Positions 34,508-42,065 of a stretch of 42,065 nt of DNA are shown piece by piece (position 1 is the stretch's first letter; every line of letters begins with the position of its first letter). The stretch covers positions 1 through 42,065 of the forward strand of contig NZ_JAQGMM010000651.1 of the NCBI RefSeq assembly GCF_028292365.1, read 5' to 3'. The position numbers and the translations under genes are program-made. Origin of the DNA: Caballeronia sp. GTDB lineage: Bacteria > Pseudomonadota > Gammaproteobacteria > Burkholderiales > Burkholderiaceae. The notes beneath the pieces were generated by a model, which saw nothing but the letters and a program-made list of their open reading frames with translations, had not been told where the DNA came from and did no database searches.

Positions 34508-35158
34508 ATGAAAAACGTTTCTGATTCACCGGCAGCCACTGCCGTAGCAGCCCACGAAGAATGCGTCGAACTCGTGGCGAAGGCCACGATTCCCACGCGT
34601 TACGGCGTGTTTGAGTCGCATGTGTATCGGGTGAAAAGCACGGGCGCGGAGCATCTGACGCTTGTCATGGGCGATGTCAGTGCCGGCGAATCCGTGCTGT
34701 GCCGGCTGCATTCCGAGTGTGTCACGGGCGACGTATTCGGCTCGTATCGCTGTGATTGCGGCGAGCAACTGGACCTCGCGATGCGTTATATCGCGGCTGA
34801 AAATCGCGGCATCTTGCTGTATTTGCGGGGTCATGAAGGGCGCGGCATCGGGCTCGCAAACAAGATCCGTGCGTATGCGCTGCAAGAGCAGGGGTACGAC
34901 ACTGTCGACGCCAACCTGCATCTCGGTTTGCCCGATGACGCGCGGGAATACGACTCGGCAGCAGCTATTCTGCGCGCGCTCGACGTGCGCTCGGTGCGCT
35001 TGATGAGCAACAATCCGTCGAAGTTCGACACGCTGCTCAAGCACGATATCCCGGTTTGCGAACGGGTGGCGCTGGCCATTCCCGTGCGTGAGGAAAACGA
35101 GCGCTACATCAAGACGAAGCAGGTCCGCTTCGGTCACTACTTCGACGAAAACGAATAG
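34508..35158 (+). CDS. ribA: GTP cyclohydrolase II
   Basis: A 216-residue enzyme of the first riboflavin step, converting GTP to 2,5-diamino-6-ribosylamino-pyrimidinone phosphate with formate release. The zinc site is visible as Cys residues in [23 protein letters not shown] (Cys, then CDC). The catalytic [12 protein letters not shown] and the NNPSKF motif near the C-terminus are intact. The ATG at 34508 follows AAGAGAA and is preferred; an ATG at 34463 would add 15 residues with no clear Shine-Dalgarno sequence. It stands alone, outside any rib operon, which is common in this group. Confidence 0.93.
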   Translation: MKNVSDSPAATAVAAHEECVELVAKATIPTRYGVFESHVYRVKSTGAEHLTLVMGDVSAGESVLCRLHSECVTGDVFGSYRCDCGEQLDLAMRYIAAENRGILLYLRGHEGRGIGLANKIRAYALQEQGYDTVDANLHLGLPDDAREYDSAAAILRALDVRSVRLMSNNPSKFDTLLKHDIPVCERVALAIPVREENERYIKTKQVRFGHYFDENE

Positions 35159-35165
35159 CTGACTG

Positions 35166-35187
35166 CAAGGCGTGCTTCGACGCCTTG
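35166..35187. terminator. Bidirectional hairpin between ribA and the 2OG oxygenase gene
   Basis: Perfect 8-base stem CAAGGCGT / ACGCCTTG with a six-base loop, in the 33-base gap between two convergent stops. It suits a shared terminator. Confidence 0.7.
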
Positions 35188-35191
35188 AGCT

Positions 35192-35914
35192 TCAGGTTGC
35201 ATCGTGAAAAATGACGCCTACCGTATGGCGGTGGCCCGATCTCAGCCGGCTCACGCCGTGCCTGAGATTCACGCGATATGCCCCGCGCGTCCCGTTCACC
35301 GGCCGGTTATGAACGGCGAAAATCACGGCGTCGCCTTGCGCTAGCGGTACGACTTCGGCCCGCGACTGCATGCGCGGCCGCTGCTCGGTCATCACAAATT
35401 CCCCGCCAGTGAAATCTCGCCCTGGTACCGACAGCAGACACGCAAGCTGAAGCGGAAACACGTGCTCGCCGTACAAGTCCTGATGCAGGCAGTTGTAGTC
35501 GCCCTGCGCGTATTGCAGGATCAGCGGTGTGGGGCGAAGCTGGCCGGCAGCGTGGCATCGATCGATAAACGCGGCGTGGTCCGGTGGATAGCGGGTGTCG
35601 ATCCGCATGATCTCGTTCCATCGGTTAGCAATGGGAACAAGGTGCGGATACACCGCTTCGCGTAAGGTGCCGATCACCTCAGGCAGCGGATAAGCGTAGT
35701 ACTTGTACTCGCCGCGCCCGAAACCGTGGCGTGCCATGACTACGCGGCTTCTGTACAACTCGTCGCGCACATAAAGCGCTTTCAATGCGTCACATTCCGC
35801 GGGTGTGAGCAGGCGCTCGACCGTCGCGCAGCCGAAATCATCCAGTTCCTCTTGCACCGCATGCCAGTCGATGGCGTTCACGCGGGCTTCGATATTCGTC
35901 ACCAGGGCATCCAT
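35192..35914 (-). CDS. 2OG-Fe(II) oxygenase, putative nucleic-acid repair type
   Basis: A 240-residue double-stranded beta-helix dioxygenase. Metal ligands are likely His144 and Asp146 (LHQDLYGEH) and His202, and Arg210 probably binds 2-oxoglutarate (H...PV..G.R pattern). The block VVMARHGFGRGEYKYYAYPLP is typical of the family Pfam describes as an oxygenase acting on damaged nucleic acid (Oxygenase-NA, from memory). The start at 35914 has GGAG nine bases upstream; ATGs at 35929 and 35962 would add 5 or 16 residues. Neighbours on the same strand include a recombinase relative and a LexA-controlled helicase, in line with a DNA-repair role, though this is not proven. Confidence 0.83.
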   Translation of the reverse strand: MDALVTNIEARVNAIDWHAVQEELDDFGCATVERLLTPAECDALKALYVRDELYRSRVVMARHGFGRGEYKYYAYPLPEVIGTLREAVYPHLVPIANRWNEIMRIDTRYPPDHAAFIDRCHAAGQLRPTPLILQYAQGDYNCLHQDLYGEHVFPLQLACLLSVPGRDFTGGEFVMTEQRPRMQSRAEVVPLAQGDAVIFAVHNRPVNGTRGAYRVNLRHGVSRLRSGHRHTVGVIFHDAT

Positions 35915-36065
35915 TGGCAGCTTCTCCATGCAGGTTTTGATGACCCCAAGTGTCCGCTGCACGGCGCTTTAAAACACTCCGGATGTTGCGTTCATATTAG
36001 ATGTGCGTAATCGTATGATGAATAATTCAAGGCCTTCTTGAAACCTTCCCGAACAGGACGGCGCG

Positions 36066-36689
36066 TTAGTGCTCCACTGGCGGTGACTGCACCGCAGCGG
36101 AATCGCGCGATGCCGCGTCGCGCAGGCGGATGATCGTTTGCCGCGACGTGCTGAGCACCCGCGCGATCGCCGTCACGGTGCTTCCAGAGGCAAGCGCCTT
36201 CAGTGCTTGTTGCCGCTGTGAGTCGGACAACGAGGCGGGACGTCCCTGATGCGTGCCGTCCTTCTTGGCGATCGCGGCCGCGTCGAGCGCGCGCGCGCGT
36301 TTGGCATCGCGCTCCAGTTCGGCGGACAGCTGAAGCATGCGGATGGGCGAGCCTTCCCCGCTCGCGCAAAGATCGGCTTTGCCTGCGTCGAGGCAGAAGA
36401 CGTGCGCTCCTTTGCCGGCCAGCATGGTAAGTGTAGACACGGCGTCGCTGATGCTGCTTCCCAGGTACCCGAGATGCGCGACGACCAGCGTGTCGCCGGG
36501 CTTGATACGGCGGATGGCCCGTTGCAGCGCGAGGCGCGACGCGGCGTTCACGGCATGGCTGCAGTGATCGACCAGAACGCAACCCATGTCGACGAGGAAG
36601 CCGGCCGCGTCGATCTGGAACAGGTCGTTGTCGCGTCCGTCCTGATTGCCGGCGGTATTGATATACACGATGAGGGTCACGAGGCGCAC
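36066..36689 (-). CDS. Serine-recombinase-like protein with degenerate active site and intact HTH
   Basis: A 207-residue protein with resolvase/invertase architecture: an N-terminal catalytic-fold domain (about 1-125), a long linker helix (about 122-145) and a Hin-type helix-turn-helix (about 150-190, GRPASLSDSQRQ...TVTAIARVLSTSRQTIIRL). The catalytic motif YxRVST reads YINTAG (residues 9-14), so the nucleophilic serine is Ala13. The LDRLGRS motif reads LGYLGSS (73-79), so two active-site arginines are gone; only Arg52 seems kept. It should be unable to cut DNA but able to bind it, so a regulatory role is likely. No inverted-repeat crossover sites were seen nearby. Confidence 0.82.
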   Translation of the reverse strand: MRLVTLIVYINTAGNQDGRDNDLFQIDAAGFLVDMGCVLVDHCSHAVNAASRLALQRAIRRIKPGDTLVVAHLGYLGSSISDAVSTLTMLAGKGAHVFCLDAGKADLCASGEGSPIRMLQLSAELERDAKRARALDAAAIAKKDGTHQGRPASLSDSQRQQALKALASGSTVTAIARVLSTSRQTIIRLRDAASRDSAAVQSPPVEH

Positions 36690-36711
36690 TCCGATATTGC
36701 CTTTGCACAGT

Positions 36712-36744
36712 CCGCCGGGAGCGCCGCAGTGGCGCCTCCGGCGG
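36712..36744 (-). terminator. GC-rich hairpin between hemerythrin and recombinase-like genes
   Basis: CCGCCGGGAGCGCC (36712-36725) and GGCGCCTCCGGCGG (36731-36744) pair at 12 of 14 positions with a five-base loop. It lies after the hemerythrin stop and 22 bases before the recombinase-like start on the same strand. No T-run: terminator or leader hairpin. Confidence 0.5.
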
Positions 36745-36793
36745 CTGCGGCTTGGTCCATGTTAGCAAACTGCCGGACGATGCGCGACGCGGT

Positions 36794-36818
36794 CTCAATG
36801 CTGCGGCCTCAATGCTGC
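36794..36818. repeat. Short direct repeat at the hemerythrin stop
   Basis: Two copies of CTCAATGCTGC, at 36794-36804 and 36808-36818, three bases apart. The second contains the end and stop of the hemerythrin gene. It looks like a small slippage duplication just after the coding end. Confidence 0.6.
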
Positions 36819-37312
36819 ATTGCGACTTGGGTGATCCGGCTTTGCAGCGCCTCGCGGCGTGCGGCGATCCGCTCACCCAGTTTCGCGAGATCAAGCCGGG
36901 TCTTGCGCAGTTCCGGGAACAGCGCCGACTCCTCTTCCTCCACATGGTGATTGACGCTTTCGGTCAGGACCTTGAAGGTCGCGTCGAAGCCTTCGTCGCC
37001 CGCTTTCATCGTCGAGAATTTTTCGATGAGCGTCTTCACCAGGAAGTGCTCGACGAATGCTTCATTGACATCGTCCTTATCGTCTTTGCCCAGCGCTTCC
37101 TTGGCCGCCGGATAAAGGATCTCCTCTTCCACCATGGCATGCATGGTGAGCAGTTCGCATGCGCGTTGTACGAGGGTCGCCTTGCGTTCCAGGTCGTCGT
37201 CGGCGGCGCGTTCGAACGCATCGAACAATTTCTCTACCGCTCGATGTTCTTCTTCAAGCAGCGTGAGCGCATCCTGCCGGGTCGTGTGAGTTGCAGCCGT
37301 AGTGACAGCCAT
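36809..37312 (-). CDS. Hemerythrin HHE-domain protein
   Basis: A 167-residue all-helical protein. The diiron-type ligands are visible in order: EEHRAVEKLF, MHAMVEEEILYP, EHFLVKTLIEKF and NHHVEEEESALFP, each at a helix start as in hemerythrin-like proteins. The start at 37312 follows GAGGAA; the frame continues upstream only as a shadow of the helicase gene. It lies 50 bases after the helicase stop on the same strand, so it may be cotranscribed. Sensing or binding of oxygen, nitric oxide or iron is the family role; the ligand here is not known. Confidence 0.88.
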   Translation of the reverse strand: MAVTTAATHTTRQDALTLLEEEHRAVEKLFDAFERAADDDLERKATLVQRACELLTMHAMVEEEILYPAAKEALGKDDKDDVNEAFVEHFLVKTLIEKFSTMKAGDEGFDATFKVLTESVNHHVEEEESALFPELRKTRLDLAKLGERIAARREALQSRITQVAMQH

Positions 37313-37362
37313 GATGATTCCTCGCGTGGAGTGGGAGCGTGGGGGTGACTCGCTCGCGGGAC

Positions 37363-39675
37363 TCACAGCAAAACGGATGCCCGAGCAGCAGGAGCCGAAG
37401 CCACGCTGTGCCGGACGATCTCCACCCTCCACCACGCGGGTAGCAGGCGGCGCACGTCGGCACGGGCAAAGCGGTCGTCGATGAGATACAGCACGCCCTG
37501 ATCGGTCTGTCCTCGAATCACACGCCCTGCAGCCTGTACCACTTTCTGCAGCCCGGGGAACAGGTACGTGTAGTCGAATCCGGCGCCGAACTCTTCGTCC
37601 ATGTGTGCTTTCATCTGCTGGTTGACCGGATTGAGCTGCGGCAGTCCAAGCGTAGCGATGAACGCGCCGATCAACCGCGTGCCGGTCAGGTCGATACCCT
37701 CCCCGAACGATCCGCCAAGCACGGCGAAGCCGATACCACGACCCGTTTGCGTGAAGCGTGCGAGAAAAGCTTGCTGATCCGCTTCGCTCATTGAACGCGA
37801 CTGCGTCCACACCGGAATGTCCTGGTGCTCGCGAAGCAGCGCGCTGGCGACCTGATCGAGGTAGTCGAAGCTGCTGAAGAAACTCAGGTAATTGCCGGGC
37901 GTGCGCCGGTATTGAGCCGCGATGAGATCGACGAGTGGTGGTACGGACTCCTCGCGATCGCGAAACCGCGTGGACACATTCGCTATGGCCCGCACCTGCA
38001 ACTGATCCGCGTGAAAGGGCGATTCCACATTCACTTGCAGGCAGGTTTCAGGAAGACCGAGCATGTCGCCATAGAAATGCATGGGCGTGAGCGTGGCTGA
38101 GAACAGCGCAACTGAATGAGCGCGGGCAAAGCGCGATTTCAGATGCGGTCCCGGCACACGGTTGCGCAGGCACAGCACGGTGTTGCGCCGCGTCGCAGCA
38201 TGCGGGGACAAGGTGGTATCGAAGAGAGTGTGGGTGTCAAAGCGCTCGGCAATACGCACGAAATGCATGGCGTCGAAGTAAAAACGCAGCATCTCGTGAT
38301 CGAGCTCGGCGGGTTGTTCGCCCACGAACTCGGTTACCACCGCAATCATGTTTTCCAGCGCTTCAATGAAGCGTCGAGGCAGGGCTGCATGCACGTCGTA
38401 ATCGGTTTGCTGCTCACTCGAAATGGTTTTCCATTCCCGCGCGATCTTGTCGAATGCGCGCTTTAACGGTGGCGGCGCGGTGCGGCGAAGGCTGCGAAAA
38501 CGCACTTCATCCAGCGTGGCCGAATACATCGCGCGGGCACGCTCAACCAGGTTATGCGCTTCGTCCACCAGCACGCCAACGCGCCATTCCTTCGACTCTG
38601 CGAGGGAATACAGCATGGCGTGGGTATCGAAGTAATAGTTGTAGTCGCCAACAATGACGTCGCTCCAGCGCGCCATTTCCTGGCTCAGGTAGTACGGACA
38701 AACAGCGTGCTCAATGGCAACCTCGCGCAACACGTGGCGGTTAAATTGCCCAACCTCAAGAGCAGCGGTCCGTGCGGCGGGCAAGCGGTCATAGAAGCCG
38801 CGTGCGAGCGGGCAGGATTCGCCGTGGCAGGCTTTGTCGGGATGCTCGCAGGAGCTCTCCCGCGCGACCAGTTCGAGCACGCGCAGCGGTGTGTTGCGGC
38901 CAAGCGTGGTGAGTGCGTCAAGCGCAAGTTGGCGGCCCGAACGCTTCGCGGTGAGGAAGAAGATCTTCTCGAGCTGCGCGGACGGCCATGCTTTCAATAA
39001 CGGAAACAAGCTGCCCAGCGTCTTGCCTATACCCGTTGGCGCTTGCGCCAGCAGACTGCGGCCGTGCAACGCGCAACGGTAGATCGCCGCCGCCAGTTCC
39101 CGTTGTCCCGGATACAGAGACGCGTGAGGGAAAACCATATCGGCCAGTGCGCCGTCCAGTTTGGCGCGATGGTCGAGCTCCTGTTGCGCCCAATCCAGAA
39201 AACGCTCGCAGTGCATGTGAAAGTGGTCGCGGAGTGCGTCGGCGGATTGCAGTTCGGTGAAGACCGTCTCCTCTTCGCTGTTGATATTGAAGTAGACGAG
39301 GGCAACGCGGATCTCCTGCAGATTAAGCATTTTGCAGCACAGCCAGCCGTAGATGCGTGCTTGAGCCCAGTGCAGATGCCGATGGTTGTCAGGGATTGCG
39401 CTGAGCTTGCCGCGATACGTCTTGATCTCTTCCAGCTGGTTCAGGCCGGGGTCGTAGCCGTCCGCGCGGCCGCGAACGTGTAGTGGACCGAAGGTGCCGG
39501 AAAGGCTTAGTTCGGCTTGGTAGCGCCCGCCGCGACGGGCGGTGACGAGCTTATGCCCCGCCATGCCCTGTTGCGCAGTAGGCGACGGCGTGAAGCGCAG
39601 GTCGAGGTCGCCGCGCTTGGCGGTGAACTCGCACAACGCGCGTACCGCGATGGAGTAGGCGGGTTGGTCGGACAT
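37363..39675 (-). CDS. XPD/DinG-type DNA helicase with N-terminal Cas4-like nuclease domain, SOS-controlled
   Basis: A 770-residue superfamily-2 helicase. Residues about 60-145 hold a PD-(D/E)XK-like pattern (RGRADGYD and LEEIKTYRG). Walker A is AQAPTGIGKT (near 222), and the DEAH box is LVDEAHN. Four cysteines between them (SSCEHPDKACHGESCPL and AVCPYY) should hold an iron-sulfur cluster as in XPD and DinG. Later motifs include LFSATLTPM, GSFGEGIDLTG and QAAGRVIRG. The start at 39675 is set by the conserved N-terminus (YSIAVRALCEFTAKRG). A LexA box directly upstream indicates induction by DNA damage. Length and domain order match the bacterial helicase-nuclease fusions. Confidence 0.9.
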   Translation of the reverse strand: MSDQPAYSIAVRALCEFTAKRGDLDLRFTPSPTAQQGMAGHKLVTARRGGRYQAELSLSGTFGPLHVRGRADGYDPGLNQLEEIKTYRGKLSAIPDNHRHLHWAQARIYGWLCCKMLNLQEIRVALVYFNINSEEETVFTELQSADALRDHFHMHCERFLDWAQQELDHRAKLDGALADMVFPHASLYPGQRELAAAIYRCALHGRSLLAQAPTGIGKTLGSLFPLLKAWPSAQLEKIFFLTAKRSGRQLALDALTTLGRNTPLRVLELVARESSCEHPDKACHGESCPLARGFYDRLPAARTAALEVGQFNRHVLREVAIEHAVCPYYLSQEMARWSDVIVGDYNYYFDTHAMLYSLAESKEWRVGVLVDEAHNLVERARAMYSATLDEVRFRSLRRTAPPPLKRAFDKIAREWKTISSEQQTDYDVHAALPRRFIEALENMIAVVTEFVGEQPAELDHEMLRFYFDAMHFVRIAERFDTHTLFDTTLSPHAATRRNTVLCLRNRVPGPHLKSRFARAHSVALFSATLTPMHFYGDMLGLPETCLQVNVESPFHADQLQVRAIANVSTRFRDREESVPPLVDLIAAQYRRTPGNYLSFFSSFDYLDQVASALLREHQDIPVWTQSRSMSEADQQAFLARFTQTGRGIGFAVLGGSFGEGIDLTGTRLIGAFIATLGLPQLNPVNQQMKAHMDEEFGAGFDYTYLFPGLQKVVQAAGRVIRGQTDQGVLYLIDDRFARADVRRLLPAWWRVEIVRHSVASAPAARASVLL

Positions 39676-39678
39676 GAT

Positions 39679-39698
39679 TACTGTATGGATATACAGTA
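39679..39698 (-). promoter_or_regulatory. LexA (SOS) box at the helicase start
   Basis: The site matches the consensus TACTG-N10-CAGTA exactly, with CTGT-N8-ACAG at its core. It ends three bases before the helicase ATG. A GATAAT just upstream on the minus strand is a possible -10, which would put the transcription start inside the box and give a leader of about 20 bases or less. The divergent thiamine-diphosphate enzyme gene starts 168 bases away on the other side. Confidence 0.9.
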
Positions 39699-39866
39699 AA
39701 TATTATCACGATGCCATCGGCTGGGAACATCGTGTGGAACGCCGGTTGCTGTGAATTCAGGATACGAAGTTGGAGCCATGGCAACCATGGACCCACGGAG
39801 AAACGAACCGCGTTCTTCGTTCGCGAGAGCCGGACCGTGGCGATAGCTAAAGCACAGGAGAGCGCA

Positions 39867-41654
39867 ATGGCGCAGACAGTAGGTGACTTTATCGTGGCAC
39901 GGCTCCATGAATGGGGCGTGCGAAAAATGTTCGGTTATCCCGGCGACGGCATCAACGGCGTGTTCGGCGCAATGCGTCGAGCTCAGGACAAGATTGAGTT
40001 TATTCAGGCGCGGCATGAGGAAATGGCCGCGTTCATGGCGTGCGCGCACGCGAAATTCACGGGCGAACTGGGCGTGTGCATTGCCACCTCAGGGCCCGGC
40101 GCATCGCATTTGATTACCGGACTCTACGACGCACGCATGGACCATATGCCCGTGCTTGCGATCGTCGGACAGCAAGCACGCTCGGCAATGGGCGGGCACT
40201 ATCAGCAGGAACTGGATCTCGCGTCCATGTTCAAGGACGTGGCCGGGTCATTCGTACAACAAGCAAGCGTGCCGTCGCAAGTGCGGCATCTTATCGATAG
40301 GGCGATCCGTACGGCTTTGTCGGAGCGGCGTGTGACGGCGATCATCCTGCCGAACGATTTGCAGGAGACGCCCTACGAAGAGCCCGAACGCGCGCACGGA
40401 ACGCTGCACTCGGGCGTGGGATGGACCGCACCGAAGGTGGTCCCTTACGATGCCGATCTCGCGCGGGCCGCCGCCGTGCTGAACGACGGGCGGCGCGTCG
40501 CCATTCTGGCCGGCGCGGGCGCGTTGCACGCCACGGAGGAACTCATCGCGGTCGCTGACAGGCTGGGGGCGGGCGTCGCGAAGGCGCTGCTCGGCAAGGC
40601 CGCGCTGCCGGACGATTTGCCTTGGGTGACGGGGTCAATCGGTTTGCTCGGCACGGAACCCAGCTACAAGCTGATGACCGAATGCGATACGTTGCTGATG
40701 GTCGGATCGGGATTTCCCTATGCGGAGTTTTTGCCGAAGGAAGGGCAGGCGCGCGGTGTCCAGATCGATCTGAAGGGCGACATGCTAAGCCTGCGATACC
40801 CGATGGAAGTCAACCTTCAAGGCGACGCCGCCGAGACTCTCCGTGCGCTGCTGCCGCTGCTCGAACCTAAGACAACCGGGAGCTGGCGCGACCGGATTTT
40901 TCGCTGGAATCGCAGTTGGCACGAGACACTGAAGGATCGCGCCATGCAGTCGGCCACGCCGGTCAATCCGCAACGCGTGGCGTTCGAGCTGTCTTCGCGG
41001 TTGCCGGACAACGCTATTGTCACGAGCGACTCCGGTTCATGCGCTAACTGGTATGCCCGTGACGTGCAAATCAGGCGCGGCATGCTGTGTTCGCTGTCGG
41101 GCGGTCTTGCGTCGATGGGCGCCGCCGTGCCCTACGCGATCGCTGCGCGGCTCGCGTACAGGGACCGGCCGGTGGTTGCAATGGTCGGCGACGGCGCCAT
41201 GCAGATGAACAACATGGCGGAACTCATTACGCTCGCGAAGTATCGCAAGCCGACCGATGCGGCGTGGGTCTGCGTCGTGTTCAACAATCAGGATCTGAAT
41301 CAGGTCACGTGGGAGCAGCGCGTGATGGAAGGGGACCCGAAGTTCGAAGCCTCCCAGCAGATCCCCGATGTGGCGTATCACCGGTTTGCGGAGTTGATCG
41401 GCTTGAAGGGAATTTTCGTCGATGACCCTGCGCGGCTGGGTGCCGCGTTCGATGAGGCGTTTGCATCTGATCGGCCCGTCGTGCTGGAAGTGAAGACGGA
41501 TCCGAACGTGCCGCCGCTGCCACCGCATATCACGGTCAAGCAAGCCAAAGCGTTCGCGTCCACGTTGCTGCAAGGCGATCCCGCGCAGGCAAGCGTCATT
41601 GTCGACACGGCGAAGCAGGTGCTGTCCAGCGTCCTTCCCGGATCGAAAAACTAA
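39867..41654 (+). CDS. Thiamine-diphosphate enzyme, pyruvate oxidase/dehydrogenase (quinone) PoxB-like
   Basis: A 595-residue enzyme of the acetolactate synthase/pyruvate oxidase family. The ThDP-activating Glu is in ARHEEMAAFMA near residue 50. The central FAD/ADP-type domain spans about 190-345. The ThDP-binding motif begins GDGAMQMNNMAE and ends in NNQDLNQVTWEQR, near residues 445-480. The ATG at 39867 follows AGGAG; the longer frame from 39711 has no such signal. It stands alone, divergent from the helicase gene. Decarboxylation of pyruvate to acetate with electron transfer to quinone is likely; other 2-oxo acids are possible. Confidence 0.85.
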   Translation: MAQTVGDFIVARLHEWGVRKMFGYPGDGINGVFGAMRRAQDKIEFIQARHEEMAAFMACAHAKFTGELGVCIATSGPGASHLITGLYDARMDHMPVLAIVGQQARSAMGGHYQQELDLASMFKDVAGSFVQQASVPSQVRHLIDRAIRTALSERRVTAIILPNDLQETPYEEPERAHGTLHSGVGWTAPKVVPYDADLARAAAVLNDGRRVAILAGAGALHATEELIAVADRLGAGVAKALLGKAALPDDLPWVTGSIGLLGTEPSYKLMTECDTLLMVGSGFPYAEFLPKEGQARGVQIDLKGDMLSLRYPMEVNLQGDAAETLRALLPLLEPKTTGSWRDRIFRWNRSWHETLKDRAMQSATPVNPQRVAFELSSRLPDNAIVTSDSGSCANWYARDVQIRRGMLCSLSGGLASMGAAVPYAIAARLAYRDRPVVAMVGDGAMQMNNMAELITLAKYRKPTDAAWVCVVFNNQDLNQVTWEQRVMEGDPKFEASQQIPDVAYHRFAELIGLKGIFVDDPARLGAAFDEAFASDRPVVLEVKTDPNVPPLPPHITVKQAKAFASTLLQGDPAQASVIVDTAKQVLSSVLPGSKN

Positions 41655-42065
41655 GGGAAGTCGTCCTCGTGCTTGACGGGAGAATCGAGCAAGTCGCAGC
41701 GTCGGTGCTTACTGCGGCTCATATAAAGAAAGCCAGTTGGTATGCGGATTGTCTATCTCATCTTGCGCGGAGCACAGGAAGCAAGAATGACCGATCAATC
41801 CCATGGAGCTGCTTGACCTGAGAAGGCGGGCACCAGGGCATTTAAAGTCCACCACGCCGCGTTCCCCAGGCGTGCTCAATAGTCCTCGGTTAACTACGAA
41901 CAACTCTGGCGCGCGCACGCGGAGCGGGCAGCTGGCGCCGGCCACGCTAAAAAAGTGCCCCTACGCGCGCAAAAAATGCCGCGTGAATATAATGAGCGCC
42001 GCTTGTGCCTCTGACGATAAAAGCCGGATGATCCGATGCCCACGCGCGGCGTGACGTGCACATCT
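41655..42065. other. Right-end region without a supported gene
   Basis: A 411-base stretch after the thiamine-diphosphate enzyme gene. Short frames on both strands (for example 41709-41945 minus) lack ribosome-binding sites and recognisable content. An ATG at 42036 is open to the window end and could begin the next plus-strand gene, but ten codons are too few to judge. No clear terminator was seen. Confidence 0.35.

Noticed and set aside
36066..36689. A DNA inversion switch controlled by the recombinase-like gene.
   Set aside because: Catalytic residues are missing and no pair of inverted crossover sites flanks a promoter in the vicinity.
41709..41945. Minus-strand 78-residue frame near the right end.
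   Set aside because: No ribosome-binding site, no conserved look, and no supporting context.

Overview
The window is GC-rich DNA that reads like a Burkholderiaceae chromosome (Paraburkholderia or Caballeronia type). This is inferred from codon use and gene content: several aliphatic-sulfonate type ABC and LLM flavin monooxygenase genes, PucR and LysR regulators, MHS-type transporters and an ahpCF pair. No phage, insertion sequence, tRNA, rRNA or CRISPR array was seen. Nearly all genes are intact.

Layout. (1) 43-2055: a sugar-acid dehydratase of the DHDPS family, divergent from a GbpR-like LysR regulator (probable L-arabinose oxidation locus). (2) 2229-3461: an orphan soluble histidine kinase with an RsbRD-type N-terminus. 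(3) 3616-6288: a sulfonate/taurine-type ABC transporter, with a DMT-family exporter convergent to it (6348-7283). (4) 7543-16980: an accessory nitrogen-catabolism region. It holds two tandem HAD hydrolases plus an Lrp regulator. Next comes a minus-strand unit of MHS transporter, PucR regulator and class III aminotransferase. Divergent from that unit are an amidohydrolase and a COG0523 (G3E) GTPase whose reading frames overlap. A long perfect inverted repeat lies in the shared promoter region. (5) 17020-23733: a six-gene minus-strand organosulfur operon with two LLM monooxygenases, an acyl-CoA-dehydrogenase-like flavoprotein, a periplasmic binding protein, a four-domain rhodanese and a thiol dioxygenase whose residues fit 3-mercaptopropionate better than cysteine.

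(6) 24137-28214: a three-gene plus-strand operon that I cannot match to a named system. It encodes an OmpA-domain lipoprotein with an unrecognised C-terminal half, a five-helix inner-membrane protein and a secreted protein with a vWA-like outline. It is the best candidate here for an undescribed system. (7) 28384-31418: a small coiled-coil protein, then ahpF and ahpC with a clear terminator and an intergenic hairpin. (8) 31726-35158: a NAD(P)-binding reductase, an orphan dipeptide-type binding protein and ribA. (9) 35192-39675: a minus-strand set with a DNA-repair flavour: a 2OG-Fe(II) oxygenase, a serine-recombinase relative that has lost its catalytic residues, a hemerythrin protein, and an XPD/DinG-type helicase fused to a Cas4-like nuclease domain. 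A textbook LexA box abuts the helicase start codon. (10) 39867-41654: a PoxB-like thiamine-diphosphate enzyme. The last 0.4 kb has no gene I can support.

Start codons were chosen from Shine-Dalgarno sequences, overlaps, signal peptides and family N-termini. Many long overlapping reading frames on the opposite strand are shadows and were left out.
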